A stretch of DNA of 64,000 nt from an uncultured Eubacteriales bacterium (GTDB taxonomy: Bacteria > Bacillota > Clostridia > Oscillospirales > Acutalibacteraceae), in the NCBI GenBank assembly GCA_934725425.1, contig CAKVAX010000003.1:1-64000 (forward strand), given 5' to 3'. Below the pieces are notes generated by a model, which saw nothing but the letters and a program-made list of their open reading frames with translations, did not search any database and was not told the DNA's origin. How positions within the stretch are numbered: the stretch's first letter is position 1; every line of letters begins with the position of its first letter. This document shows, in pieces, positions 6,376-15,053 of the stretch. A program made the translations under genes and the position numbers.

Positions 6376-8895
6376 ATGGGCATAAAGAAGAAATTCAAAA
6401 AGTTTGTAGATAAGATTATTACTACTGTTTTAGGTGAAACATCATCGCAAAAAGCAAATAAAACTCTTAAGATGATTGGTTTGAATATTTTTTCGAATCT
6501 TATTATCTGTGGTAAACTTCCTGAAATTCCTGACGATAGAGTGTATTTTTTGAGTTTGGCTGAATTATCGCGTCTTAAAACTATATTTTCTAAGTACAAT
6601 AAAAATGCAGCAAAAATTCAAGATTCGGTTTTGAAACCGATAATAAATAGGCAGATAGACTCAAACCAAAAGATAATGGGCTATTTTGAAAAGATCGAAA
6701 AGGTCATCGCCGATATTCCGGAGCCTAATGACCCGAATGTTCATAGAGAATGCTTTAGGGTAGTATCCGAAATGATGAAATATATGTATGGATTAAGATC
6801 AGAATCACTTTCTAAAGTTGAACAAAATTCTATAAAGGAATATGTAGATGCATATCTTGACGGCGTGTTGAAAGCAAAGCCTGATGAAGGTATCTATTGG
6901 GAGGAATTTTTAGTTTGGCTTTCAAATATTATAAATTCGAATTTGGCTCATTTGGGCGAACTGAAAACCAGGTTGCTAAAGGTAAAATTACCTGAGGGTT
7001 ATAATTATAAAAGAGTTCCGGAAAAGGAAGAAGATGTGAAAGGTGAAAAAACCAACAAAGACGATAAAAAGGATAATGAACAGGAATTATCTTCTCAAAT
7101 TATAGAAGAAATACGTGTTGAACTTGCGAATGAATATAAGGATAAAAAAGTGGACAACGATGTAAAAAATGGAGGAATCGGAAAAACTTTTGCAGATATT
7201 CTTAGCGGTGAAACTAAAAAGGAAATCGTCAAGAATATTAGCAACAAATGCTCAGTAATGGCCGAGCAAATCTTGACTCAGAAATTGGCTATGCCTGAAG
7301 TAAAACTTATGAGCAAATTAAGTAGCAGTAAGATTAAATTCATGGGATTTAAGTTGGCGATAAAAATTGAAATGCAGCTAAAGGAATACTCAAATACCCC
7401 GGTTAAAAATAGCGGTTTAGCTATTTATAAAACGCAAGATGAAATTATCGGAGAAATTGTTCCAATACTCGAAAAATATATTATTTTAAAAAATGACGAA
7501 ATAAAAGGTAATTTAATGAACTCCTCAAATTATGGCGCGGCATATTCTTGCTTAACGGATATAAAATCCTCCATGAAGGCATGTTTTTTAAATTTACAGG
7601 ATAAGCTTAAAAAATATCAGGCACCAACTAAAAATGTACAGGATTCGTACTTAGAAAATTCCCAAGGAGTTGATTCCAAGGAGTTAAAGAAGTTTTTTAG
7701 AGTCGCGAAAGATAAAAAAGTTATGCTTTTTGAGGACTATCTCCATGAGCTGTATCTGATAGCCGGCAAGTCGCTTGCAATTTTAGATAAAGTAATAGAT
7801 CCAAAAGCTTTGTATATTGACACCGAGGCTTTGGAGATAGAGTCAGCTAAATTTTCTCTCAAAGATAATAAATGGAAAACTTTCAATACAAAAGATATTT
7901 ATGATCATATAACTAAGAAAGCCAGACTTGAGCTAAAAGAAGTTGAAAAAGAAGTAACTGCTAGCAAAAGTGTTGTGGATGAATTGCAAGTAGAGTTCAA
8001 TAATATCAAAGTAAGTTGGAATAACCTCCACGATGAATTTAAAAAGTTTTACGATAAATATAGTGACATAATAGAAAATAAAAAAGTAAAAGATAAGTTA
8101 GAAGGTATCGCCAAAAAAATAGACGGACTGATTAACAGTATAGAAGATAAGCTACCTGAACATAAAAATAAAAGATTAGAAATTTTAGAAAAACTTGATG
8201 CAACATCCTTAGATCAGAAAGACATACGAAAAAGCTTTTCCAAAGATCTAAGTGATTTGAAAACTAAAAAACAAGATCTCGAAAAATTAAAATCAACTCT
8301 TAAAAAAGAAGTTGAAGATTATGACAAAATTGATAAAAAAGTAAGAAGTTCCATAGAAAAGAAAGAATCCAGCAGTAAAGAACAAATTGGCAGTTCACAG
8401 GAGAAGATTGGTGAAATTTGGGATGAAATGAAGAAAAATTTGACTCTCATAAAGTCTAACTACGAGGAAGCAAAGAAAAAGAAGAGTGGCGTTGAAGCCT
8501 TAAAAAATAAATTGATTGCAGAACATAAAGAAAATGAAGATAAAATAAACGATATTTATAAAGAAATTTGTGAATCAGAAAAAGTATTGACGGACGATAT
8601 TGACAAAAAAATTAAAGGTTTGGATCAACAAGTTAATAAAGACGTCAGGGAAAAACAACAAGAATTAGTAAATTCCTTCCTGCAATTAGGTGACAAATTG
8701 AACTTATTTGATGAAGAAAAAATGCATAAGGACTTTTTGAAAAAGGTAGAAAAAGTTAAAAAAGACTATAATTCGTCGGCAAAAATTACAAATGCTCAAA
8801 TAAAAAAACTCAGCGATTATTATACTGACTCAGAAAGTAAACTTAAAAAAATTAAAAATAAAAAAGGCTTCTTTTCTTTTTTTAGCAGAGAATAA
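6376..8895 (+). CDS. Unrecognised 839-residue coiled-coil protein
   Basis: I do not recognise this protein. It has a basic N terminus (MGIKKKFKKFVDK), no signal peptide and no clear membrane segment. A Lys/Glu-rich spacer lies near residues 215-240. From about residue 515 to 825 it is almost continuous heptad-like coiled coil, rich in Lys, Glu, Asp, Ile and Leu, resembling SMC-type arms but without any ATPase motifs. A phenylalanine-rich end, GFFSFFSRE, closes it. AGGAGG 8 bases upstream fixes ATG 6376. It is a single-gene unit with its own promoter and a strong terminator. A structural or tethering role is only a guess. Confidence 0.85.
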   Translation: MGIKKKFKKFVDKIITTVLGETSSQKANKTLKMIGLNIFSNLIICGKLPEIPDDRVYFLSLAELSRLKTIFSKYNKNAAKIQDSVLKPIINRQIDSNQKIMGYFEKIEKVIADIPEPNDPNVHRECFRVVSEMMKYMYGLRSESLSKVEQNSIKEYVDAYLDGVLKAKPDEGIYWEEFLVWLSNIINSNLAHLGELKTRLLKVKLPEGYNYKRVPEKEEDVKGEKTNKDDKKDNEQELSSQIIEEIRVELANEYKDKKVDNDVKNGGIGKTFADILSGETKKEIVKNISNKCSVMAEQILTQKLAMPEVKLMSKLSSSKIKFMGFKLAIKIEMQLKEYSNTPVKNSGLAIYKTQDEIIGEIVPILEKYIILKNDEIKGNLMNSSNYGAAYSCLTDIKSSMKACFLNLQDKLKKYQAPTKNVQDSYLENSQGVDSKELKKFFRVAKDKKVMLFEDYLHELYLIAGKSLAILDKVIDPKALYIDTEALEIESAKFSLKDNKWKTFNTKDIYDHITKKARLELKEVEKEVTASKSVVDELQVEFNNIKVSWNNLHDEFKKFYDKYSDIIENKKVKDKLEGIAKKIDGLINSIEDKLPEHKNKRLEILEKLDATSLDQKDIRKSFSKDLSDLKTKKQDLEKLKSTLKKEVEDYDKIDKKVRSSIEKKESSSKEQIGSSQEKIGEIWDEMKKNLTLIKSNYEEAKKKKSGVEALKNKLIAEHKENEDKINDIYKEICESEKVLTDDIDKKIKGLDQQVNKDVREKQQELVNSFLQLGDKLNLFDEEKMHKDFLKKVEKVKKDYNSSAKITNAQIKKLSDYYTDSESKLKKIKNKKGFFSFFSRE

Positions 8896-8909
8896 AATTT
8901 TGTAAACAA

Positions 8910-8943
8910 AAAGCGTTCTTCAGTTAATTTTGAAGAACGCTTT
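8910..8943. terminator. Bidirectional terminator between convergent genes
   Basis: A 13-base-pair perfect stem, AAAGCGTTCTTCA/TGAAGAACGCTTT, has an 8-base loop and A and T runs on the two sides. It can serve both the coiled-coil gene and the convergent zinc peptidase. Confidence 0.9.
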
Positions 8944-8955
8944 CTTTCATGTGAA

Positions 8956-9660
8956 TTATTTTTTTCGCCTGGACGAAGATATAAATATAAGCCTGAGCAA
9001 AAACAAAAGAGAGTCAAACATTGCAGCGACATAAGTAAACGCTGCGGCCGAAAGCACTTCTTTTGCTCCTGAAATTTCTTCCTCGGATAATGTGTTAGTG
9101 CTCTTTAAAGACTCAAGCGCACGCTTACTGGCATCAAATTCTACCGGCAAAGTAATTAAATGAAATAGAACTGAAAATGAGAACAGCATAATTCCTAAAT
9201 TTAGTAAAACATCATGTTCTGTAGGCCAAAGCATCCCGATAAGCACCAGTGGCATTGATAAATTTGAAGCCAAACTACATACCGGCACAAGCAAAGAACG
9301 TATTTTTATAGGCCAATAATTTTTGTGATGCTGTGTAGCATGACCGCATTCGTGAGCAGCTACGCTTACCGCTGTGATGGTATTTCTTGAGTATACCGGT
9401 TCTGAAAGATGCACTTCATTGCTTCTGGGGTCAAAGTAATCGCTGTATTCTCCTCCGGTTTGATGTATCGTGACATCATTTATATTGTTGTATCTCAGCA
9501 TTTCTTCTGCGCATTCTTCGCCTGAAATTCCTTTTTTACAAAATACATTTGAGTATTTCTTAAAAGCATTATTAACTTTGCACTGAGCATAAAACGAAAT
9601 GGCGCACGATAAAATCATGTAGATTAAATAACTGCTGTCAAAGCTACCATAGAAAAACAT
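8956..9660 (-). CDS. YugP-type membrane zinc metallopeptidase
   Basis: This belongs to the neutral zinc peptidase family PF04298 (B. subtilis YugP). The 234-residue protein has an N-terminal hydrophobic segment and the zinc-binding motif HECGH at about residues 112-116 within VAAHECGHATQHH. The third ligand region is probably PVEFDASKRAL. Further hydrophobic segments flank this in the C-terminal half. The substrate of the family is not established. SD AAGGAGA precedes ATG 9660. Confidence 0.9.
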   Translation of the reverse strand: MFFYGSFDSSYLIYMILSCAISFYAQCKVNNAFKKYSNVFCKKGISGEECAEEMLRYNNINDVTIHQTGGEYSDYFDPRSNEVHLSEPVYSRNTITAVSVAAHECGHATQHHKNYWPIKIRSLLVPVCSLASNLSMPLVLIGMLWPTEHDVLLNLGIMLFSFSVLFHLITLPVEFDASKRALESLKSTNTLSEEEISGAKEVLSAAAFTYVAAMFDSLLFLLRLIFISSSRRKK

Positions 9661-9694
9661 ATTACTAATCTCCTTTTTTTATTTTTTCAAATAT

Positions 9695-9723
9695 ATAATA
9701 TCATACGGGAATAATTATATCAA
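9695..9723 (-). promoter_or_regulatory. Sigma-A promoter of the zinc peptidase gene
   Basis: On the minus strand TTGATA (9723-9718) and TATTAT (9700-9695) are separated by 17 bases and lie 35 bases before the start codon. Confidence 0.6.
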
Positions 9724-9750
9724 ATTTGTATATAATAATTATTGTAAAAA

Positions 9751-9793
9751 TTAGCACTTAGGGGTTGACAGTGCCAAAACATGGTGCTAAACT
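9751..9793 (+). promoter_or_regulatory. hsp20 promoter with CIRCE-like (HrcA) operator
   Basis: TTAGCACTT (9751-9759), a 9-base spacer, and CAGTGCCAA (9769-9777) match the CIRCE consensus TTAGCACTC-N9-GAGTGCTAA at 15 of 18 positions with the exact spacing. The -35 box TTGACA (9765-9770) is buried in the operator, and a -10 box TAAACT lies at 9788-9793, 17 bases on. A third half-site, GTGCTAA, occurs at 9784-9790. HrcA repression released by heat or unfolded protein is the expected control. Confidence 0.7.
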
Positions 9794-9855
9794 GTATATA
9801 TAAACATTAAATGATGTTTATATATAACATAATATTATTAGGAGGTCGATTATTT

Positions 9856-10296
9856 ATGTTCATGATTCCTTATGGTGATGATTTATTAGACGATTTCAGA
9901 AGTCCTTTTGAAAACTTTTTTAAGGGTATAGAGGCTCGCCCGGAAGCAAAAAATTTCATGACTACAGATGTTATCGAAAATGCTGACGGTTTTGAAATTA
10001 TAATGGATGTTCCCGGTGTACAAAAAGACAATATTAAAATTGATCTCGAGGACGGTTGCCTTACAATCAGCGCTTCAAATGATGAAAGCAGCGAGCAAAA
10101 AAATGTAAAAGACGGTTCAACTTATATAAGAAAAGAACGTCATAGCGGTCAATATAAAAGAAGATTCTTTGTAGGAAAAAATTTAACTACAGACGATATA
10201 AAAGCAAAATTTGAAAACGGTACTCTTAAAATTGATTTCCCGAAAGACGAAACCAAAAAACTGGAAAACAATACTACCGTAAATATAGAAGGTTAA
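9856..10296 (+). CDS. hsp20: Small heat shock protein, Hsp20/alpha-crystallin family
   Basis: This ATP-independent chaperone binds unfolding proteins. The 146-residue protein has a short N-terminal arm, and an alpha-crystallin domain from about residue 33 (TTDVIENADGFEIIMDVPGV) to about 140. The beta-strand signature LEDGCLTISA and the closing FENGTLKIDFPK are clear. The start is ATG 9856, with AGGAGG at 9840-9845; the in-frame ATG at 9811 has no SD. It is a single-gene unit under a CIRCE-like operator. Confidence 0.95.
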   Translation: MFMIPYGDDLLDDFRSPFENFFKGIEARPEAKNFMTTDVIENADGFEIIMDVPGVQKDNIKIDLEDGCLTISASNDESSEQKNVKDGSTYIRKERHSGQYKRRFFVGKNLTTDDIKAKFENGTLKIDFPKDETKKLENNTTVNIEG

Positions 10297-10300
10297 TTTT

Positions 10301-10328
10301 AAAAAGCGCTCCTTGGGGCGCTTTTTTT
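10301..10328 (+). terminator. Terminator after hsp20
   Basis: An 11-base-pair stem, AAAAAGCGCTC/GGGCGCTTTTT, with one G-U pair and a 4-base loop is followed by T residues. A-rich flanks may also let it serve the convergent subtilase gene ending at 10341. Confidence 0.85.
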
Positions 10329-10340
10329 ATGCAAAATAAT

Positions 10341-12053
10341 TTAATCTTCCCGGAATAAATTAAAAGCTTCTATCAAATTCAAGGTTCCGTATCCCCACTG
10401 AGGATTAGGGTATTCCCGAGTGGTATCCCGTGTACAAGCCCTTATTAAAACCGTTCTTAAGCGGTTTCCTGTCATTACAGGAGCATTTCCTTGAGGGATA
10501 GCCCATTGAAACATCAATGCCGAAGCTCCCGCGGTTAATGCTGTCGCGGCACTTGTTCCTGTCATGGTTCCTTTCCCGTAAGGATAGTACCCCTCTATCG
10601 ATACGCCCGGAGCCGCAAAATCAGGCACGATGAACGAATTTGCTGCCGGTCCCCACGAACTGTTAATGTACAAGCTGTTATTGGTACTGTTATAAGCTCC
10701 TATGCTAATGCATCCTTGTGAAGTAGAAGGAATGACGGTTGTATAATTAGGCGTCGGCGAAATAAATTCAACGCTCGGACTTATAAAGCCCGTCATAGGG
10801 AGCCATGCATGATATTTTCCACTGATTATAACATCTCCGTGAAGGGTTATTTCCCACGTCCCCGGCACTACATTCAGAACTTGAATTAAAGCAAATCTGC
10901 TCTCATTTTGGTGATATAAAATCCTCACCGTGGAGCCTTCTATTACTAATTTTTTTTCAAAAGAAGTTCCGGCAAAAAAAGGAATGCGGTTAATTATTTC
11001 TCCTGTCGGAGATTTCAAAGAAAACGAGATTTTATCCCAGCCTTCATACCAAACATAAACGCTGAGTGAATCGGCATCATCTCCGACCCGTATATCGATA
11101 TCTCTTTCATCGCCGCTTTTTTCTATCAAACCCTCGGTGTGATGCCTTGCGTTGCTTTCGTTGCCTACTCCTGTACATACAGCAATTCCGGGGACATTCG
11201 ATACAAACGAAATATATTGTTCCAATCGATTTTTACCGTTATGCCCACCAAAATTTGTTCCAAGCCCCAGGCACGCCACGACGGGTAATTTTAACACCGA
11301 ACTTTGTTGAAAAATAAATGCCAGACCAAGCATAATGTCGGTGGATTCAAAAGCATTTTCTTGACTTTTCGGGACTAAAAATTTTTCTCTGTAAAAAGTC
11401 CCGGCTTTTTTTAGTTTCACCACGATAAGTTCGGCGTCGGGAGCAGCACCTATAAAATCTTCTTCTTCGTTTTCCCTTCCTGCTGCAACAGAAGCCAAAA
11501 ACGTCCCGTGCCCGACCTCATCTCTGTGCGGAACAATTTCCAAAGGATTTTCGCTTCGCAAAGCTTCATTAATTTGATCGCGCGTGTATACAGTTCCGAA
11601 ATTAACGCCATAAGTAGGGGAGGTTTCGATAGTTTGGTCCCAAATATATTTTATTTTCGTGGTTCCGTCTTCGTATCTGAAAACAGGCAAAGTATAATCT
11701 ATTCCTGTATCCACAATTCCTATTATAGTTCCTTGGCCGCTCAACCTAAGGTATGGCTGATTTTGAACCCTTGTAATTCCCGCGGCATCCAAAGCTTCTT
11801 TTCCTGTCAGACCATATATTTCAGGATAAAGATTTAAAAAATCGGAGCCTAAATCTTTGAATATTTCCTCCATGTAGCTTTCGGGTGCGTAGAGAATAGC
11901 AACTTCATTCATAAGTATTTTAGACAACCTTATATACGGCCTTTGGTCTAAAAAGTCCTGAAAAGTAGGGGTATACCATGCGTAAAAAGGAACAGTGGTG
12001 GGGAGCTTTATAAATTCATTAATGGGCATTTGATTTTCCGATGTAGTGTCTAT
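10341..12053 (-). CDS. Csp-like subtilisin protease (S8), second of two
   Basis: This S8 serine protease resembles the Csp germination proteases of clostridia. The triad is intact: Asp in IIGIVDTGID, His in VGHGTFLAS and Ser in TGTSAATA (about residues 115, 182 and 501 from the chosen start). The oxyanion Asn lies in GVGNESN. A prodomain-like N terminus of about 100 residues precedes the catalytic domain. The start is unusual. The SD AGGAGG (12066-12061) has no ATG, GTG or TTG at the right distance, but ATA stands 7 bases on at 12053; the first in-frame ATG is at 12029, 31 bases away. The upstream stop TAG lies just before the SD. The start is therefore uncertain. Confidence 0.85.
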   Translation of the reverse strand: MDTTSENQMPINEFIKLPTTVPFYAWYTPTFQDFLDQRPYIRLSKILMNEVAILYAPESYMEEIFKDLGSDFLNLYPEIYGLTGKEALDAAGITRVQNQPYLRLSGQGTIIGIVDTGIDYTLPVFRYEDGTTKIKYIWDQTIETSPTYGVNFGTVYTRDQINEALRSENPLEIVPHRDEVGHGTFLASVAAGRENEEEDFIGAAPDAELIVVKLKKAGTFYREKFLVPKSQENAFESTDIMLGLAFIFQQSSVLKLPVVACLGLGTNFGGHNGKNRLEQYISFVSNVPGIAVCTGVGNESNARHHTEGLIEKSGDERDIDIRVGDDADSLSVYVWYEGWDKISFSLKSPTGEIINRIPFFAGTSFEKKLVIEGSTVRILYHQNESRFALIQVLNVVPGTWEITLHGDVIISGKYHAWLPMTGFISPSVEFISPTPNYTTVIPSTSQGCISIGAYNSTNNSLYINSSWGPAANSFIVPDFAAPGVSIEGYYPYGKGTMTGTSAATALTAGASALMFQWAIPQGNAPVMTGNRLRTVLIRACTRDTTREYPNPQWGYGTLNLIEAFNLFRED

Positions 12054-12066
12054 TTTTATTCCTCCT

Positions 12067-13797
12067 CTAAACTGTATTGGTTCTTCTGAGTAACGAAAAT
12101 GTGTTATTAAGGCAAAGTGTTCCGTATCCCCATGAATTATTAGGATACGAAATGTCAGGGGCTCTTTTTGCACCTTTTTTTAGGTAGGCTTTAATTCTTT
12201 CCCCGTATAAAAACAAGTCTTTCCCTTCTACAATTCCCCACTGCATCAAGAGTGCAGCCGACCCTGTGACAAAAGGAGCAGCAAAACTTGTTCCCGTGAA
12301 ATTTGAATATCCTCCGCCGGCCTTTGTACTTATAACATTGACCGATGGAGCTACCAAGTCGGGTTTTACGTATATGACATTCAACGTATATCCTTTTCCT
12401 GAAAACGACGTAAGAATATCGCGTGTGGCTTCGTATCCTCCCACGGTTATAACATTTTGGCATGTAGAAGGAATTGTAAGAGTATTATTTTCCTCGGGGA
12501 AGCTAAATGCGGTTTCTCTGCCGACTTCTTCGGTGGTAGGCAGGTACATATCATAATTCCCGTCCACAATGCTGTCGGTTCTCAGCCGTATTGTAAATAT
12601 GCCTGTTTGAGGATTTTTATTAGGAAAATTAACCTGAAAAAATATTTCTTGGAATGAATTATAAAATTGAGGTTGCCCGTAATTTATTAGTATATCGGCG
12701 TTACCGAATTTATATGTCCGGGTGGTTTCATATGTTAAAATTTCGCCTGTGGATTGACCGTTCGGCATGATGAATTCAACAGTTATGGAATCAGAAAAAT
12801 TTTTCCACATAGAAAGATAAAAAGAATTATTTTTGCCTGAATAAAAAAATGTAACATCCTGAGTTTCATTGGCGGAAATTTTTCCTTGATAATGGTGCCC
12901 GGCGTCAGCTTCGTTACCCGATGCCACAACTATAGATGTTTTCCACCTTTCTGCCATGGAATCCATGAATGTTTCGAATAGTGATTGCCCATTGTGCGGT
13001 CCGTCGTTTGTGCCGTAGCTTATGTTTATAGTTAAGGGCATTTCCAGAGCTTCTGCCTTATCTGTGATGTATTTTAGTGCCCTCATAAGTTCCGTCGTTT
13101 TAGCAAACGAAGGATAACCTTTTTCACCCAGTTTTACGATTATCAAAGAAGCTTCCGGGGCGACTCCCGTGTTTAATCCCGCCGATGACCTACCGTTTCC
13201 TGCCGCTATCCCGGCAACGGCTGTTCCGTGTCCTACAAGGTCTTCTTCAGGGACTATCGAAAGAGGGTTGTCATTCGAAAGGGCTTCATTTATTTTTGCA
13301 TTGTCGTATTCGGCACCGGCAGTAAATCCCGTCGGAGCATTTCCGGTCGCAGTTTGGTCCCATAAGTATAAAATCCTGCTTGTTCCATTATCGTTTATAA
13401 AATCTTCGTGAGTGTAATCTATTCCCGAATCTATTATTCCGATTATTGTTCCCTTGCCTGTCAAATTCAAATCGGACTGAGTTTTAGCGGATGTTATGCA
13501 CGAATAACTTAATTCGTCCCGTATATTTAATGATAGAATTTTCGGAGTCTCTATATGTTCAATTTCGGTATACCTAAGTAGCCGCGGTATTTTTCCCGCG
13601 GGTAAAGTCAATATAGCGTAGTTTTGGCTTAATATTTCGAGTTCTATTTCTAATTCATCTGCAATTTTTTGAATGTCCCCATGGTACTTTACGATTACTT
13701 CCCAAGTCTGAGAGCCTTCAACATATCCGGCTTCAAATTCCGTACCCCGAAATTCCGCCAAAGTGGAGCGGCTGAGTAAATTATTTATAAAAGGCAT
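12067..13797 (-). CDS. Csp-like subtilisin protease (S8), first of two
   Basis: In clostridia, Csp proteases activate the cortex hydrolase SleC during spore germination; membership of this gene in that group is inferred from layout and from the sporulation setting. The 576-residue protein has a prodomain-like region (residues 1-100). The full triad is Asp123 (IIDSGIDYT), His190 (VGHGTAVAG) and Ser504 (TGTSFAAPF), with the oxyanion Asn in VVASGNEADAG. A jelly-roll-like insert lies before the serine motif, as in Csp proteins. The SD GGAGGTGAT before ATG 13797 is very strong. It ends just before the second subtilase, so the two form an operon. No sleC is in the window. Confidence 0.9.
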   Translation of the reverse strand: MPFINNLLSRSTLAEFRGTEFEAGYVEGSQTWEVIVKYHGDIQKIADELEIELEILSQNYAILTLPAGKIPRLLRYTEIEHIETPKILSLNIRDELSYSCITSAKTQSDLNLTGKGTIIGIIDSGIDYTHEDFINDNGTSRILYLWDQTATGNAPTGFTAGAEYDNAKINEALSNDNPLSIVPEEDLVGHGTAVAGIAAGNGRSSAGLNTGVAPEASLIIVKLGEKGYPSFAKTTELMRALKYITDKAEALEMPLTINISYGTNDGPHNGQSLFETFMDSMAERWKTSIVVASGNEADAGHHYQGKISANETQDVTFFYSGKNNSFYLSMWKNFSDSITVEFIMPNGQSTGEILTYETTRTYKFGNADILINYGQPQFYNSFQEIFFQVNFPNKNPQTGIFTIRLRTDSIVDGNYDMYLPTTEEVGRETAFSFPEENNTLTIPSTCQNVITVGGYEATRDILTSFSGKGYTLNVIYVKPDLVAPSVNVISTKAGGGYSNFTGTSFAAPFVTGSAALLMQWGIVEGKDLFLYGERIKAYLKKGAKRAPDISYPNNSWGYGTLCLNNTFSLLRRTNTV

Positions 13798-13862
13798 AAA
13801 ATCACCTCCATATCTAAAGGTATTTATTTCCGGGGGTTAATATTCAAAATTTTGCAAAAAAT

Positions 13863-13887
13863 AATTGCCCAAAATATTTGAGCAATT
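13863..13887 (-). terminator. Terminator repeat, copy 1
   Basis: On the minus strand the stem is AATTGCTC/GGGCAATT with a U-G pair and a T-rich tail. Near-identical elements occur at 14855-14879 and 15054-15078, each just after a member of the small secreted protein family. Confidence 0.75.
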
Positions 13888-13903
13888 TTAAAATTTAATT
13901 TAC

Positions 13904-14311
13904 TTATATTTCACTCATAAATAGTAATTTGAAATTACTGTATACTTCAAATTCGATTAATCCGAATTGATTTATTATTAATTTTACTTTGCAATTTTTT
14001 AAAGTATCTTCGCATATAAGTATTTTTAAATCTTCTCCATAGAACACTTCAGCGAACTCCTCGGTGATACTGGGGTAATGTTTTCGTAATTCCTCGAGGG
14101 TTTTAAATAATTTTGAGGATAATCTTAAGCGTGCCCTTTGGTCGCATGGATCGCGGCGTGATAATTTTTTGATACCCTCTATGTAATCGGTATGAGCTGT
14201 TGTCAAAATCTCCTTAACTTCTTTGATGCTAATTGTTGTTGGCATAGCATAAGCTTGTGTAGCTCCTATTAATGCGAATATCGTCAGTACTGACGCAAAA
14301 AAACGTTTCAT
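13904..14311 (-). CDS. Small secreted protein, divergent member of a tandem family
   Basis: The function is unknown. The 135-residue product starts with a clear signal peptide (MKRFFASVLTIFALIGATQAYA, positions 1-22, cleavage after AYA). About 110 residues of helical and then beta-rich character follow. It shares overall length, layout and a C-terminal KLIINQFGLIEFEVYS-like strand region with the genes at 14383 and 15086, though identity is low. I choose ATG 14311, because AAGGTG lies 5 bases upstream and the two earlier ATG codons are worse placed. No terminator separates it from the gene upstream at 14383, so the two are probably cotranscribed. Confidence 0.75.
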   Translation of the reverse strand: MKRFFASVLTIFALIGATQAYAMPTTISIKEVKEILTTAHTDYIEGIKKLSRRDPCDQRARLRLSSKLFKTLEELRKHYPSITEEFAEVFYGEDLKILICEDTLKNCKVKLIINQFGLIEFEVYSNFKLLFMSEI

Positions 14312-14382
14312 CATTTCACCTTTCATCTTATATTTGATTTTACTTTACTAATAAATAGAACAAATTTGCAAATTTTATGCGG

Positions 14383-14799
14383 TCATAATTCAAAGGAATA
14401 TATTATACTGCTTACATCTCTTTCAGAGGACAAATTGCACATGACTCGCCAAGGAGATCTTTCAAACGATAAATTTAAAAAAGTTTTATTGTTTTTTATG
14501 TAATTTTTTATGGCTTCGGGCAGTTGCTCAAAGTAAAACATTTTTAAAACTTCGCTCAGAACGTGGGGGTTTTTTAACCTTAATTTTTTAATCTCTGCAA
14601 AAAACTTAATCGACGCAGCTTTGCTATTGGAAATAGGTCTGGAACTGTGACTTGCTGCTTCGAGGTTTTGTTTGTATTCGGAACGGATTAAGAAGAACTT
14701 GTCATGAAGTTCGTAATCTATACCCGAAATTTTTGCTCTGCCGATTCCCATAAACAAAAATAATGTCGATATGAAAAAATTTACAAATTTTGCCTTCAT
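14383..14799 (-). CDS. Small secreted protein, tandem family member
   Basis: The function is unknown. It has 138 residues, exactly the length of the paralogue at 15086. A hydrophobic N-terminal signal (MKAKFVNFFISTLFLFMGIG) leads into a mature part with SIKFFAEIKKLRLKNPH, which lines up with SMEFFAKFENLKRNHNN in the paralogue. The C terminus IIYSFEL matches VVYSFEL. AGGAGGTGA places the start at ATG 14799. The ending and length suggest recent descent from a common tandem duplication. Confidence 0.8.
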   Translation of the reverse strand: MKAKFVNFFISTLFLFMGIGRAKISGIDYELHDKFFLIRSEYKQNLEAASHSSRPISNSKAASIKFFAEIKKLRLKNPHVLSEVLKMFYFEQLPEAIKNYIKNNKTFLNLSFERSPWRVMCNLSSERDVSSIIYSFEL

Positions 14800-14854
14800 T
14801 TTTTCACCTCCTCTTACCAAAACTGTTTATATTGTATCATAATTTCAAAAAAAT

Positions 14855-14879
14855 AATTGCTCAAAAAACCATGAGCAAC
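14855..14879 (-). terminator. Terminator repeat, copy 2
   Basis: The core stem TTGCTC/GAGCAA lies next to a run of T on the minus strand. It is the second of three near-identical elements in this 1.3-kb stretch, and sits just after the family remnant at 14898-15044. Confidence 0.7.
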
Positions 14880-14897
14880 TTGTAAAAAACTATGAAA

Positions 14898-15044
14898 TTA
14901 TAACTCAAATAAATAAACTAATCGGTTAAGGAACTTGTCGGATTCAAAATTACATAGTATCTTCCCGGAAAAATTATCAATCGATAAACGTATGAAAGTA
15001 GGATGACCCTTTGTATATTCTTTTATATAAGGGACATTATCGCT
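14898..15044 (-). pseudogene. Decayed copy of the small secreted protein family (C-terminal part)
   Basis: On the minus strand an open frame ending at TAA 14898 encodes about 48 residues. They read ...NVPYIKEYTKGHPTF, then LSIDNFSGKILCNFE, then LVYLFEL. These line up with the last 48 residues of the paralogue at 15086 (DIPASIKNYSE, INRFSGRIVIY, VVYSFEL). Upstream, the frame runs into the terminator of the next gene (15054-15078) and a stop, with no start codon, SD or signal peptide. The 5' two thirds of the gene have been lost. Confidence 0.8.
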
Positions 15045-15053
15045 GAAAAAAAT

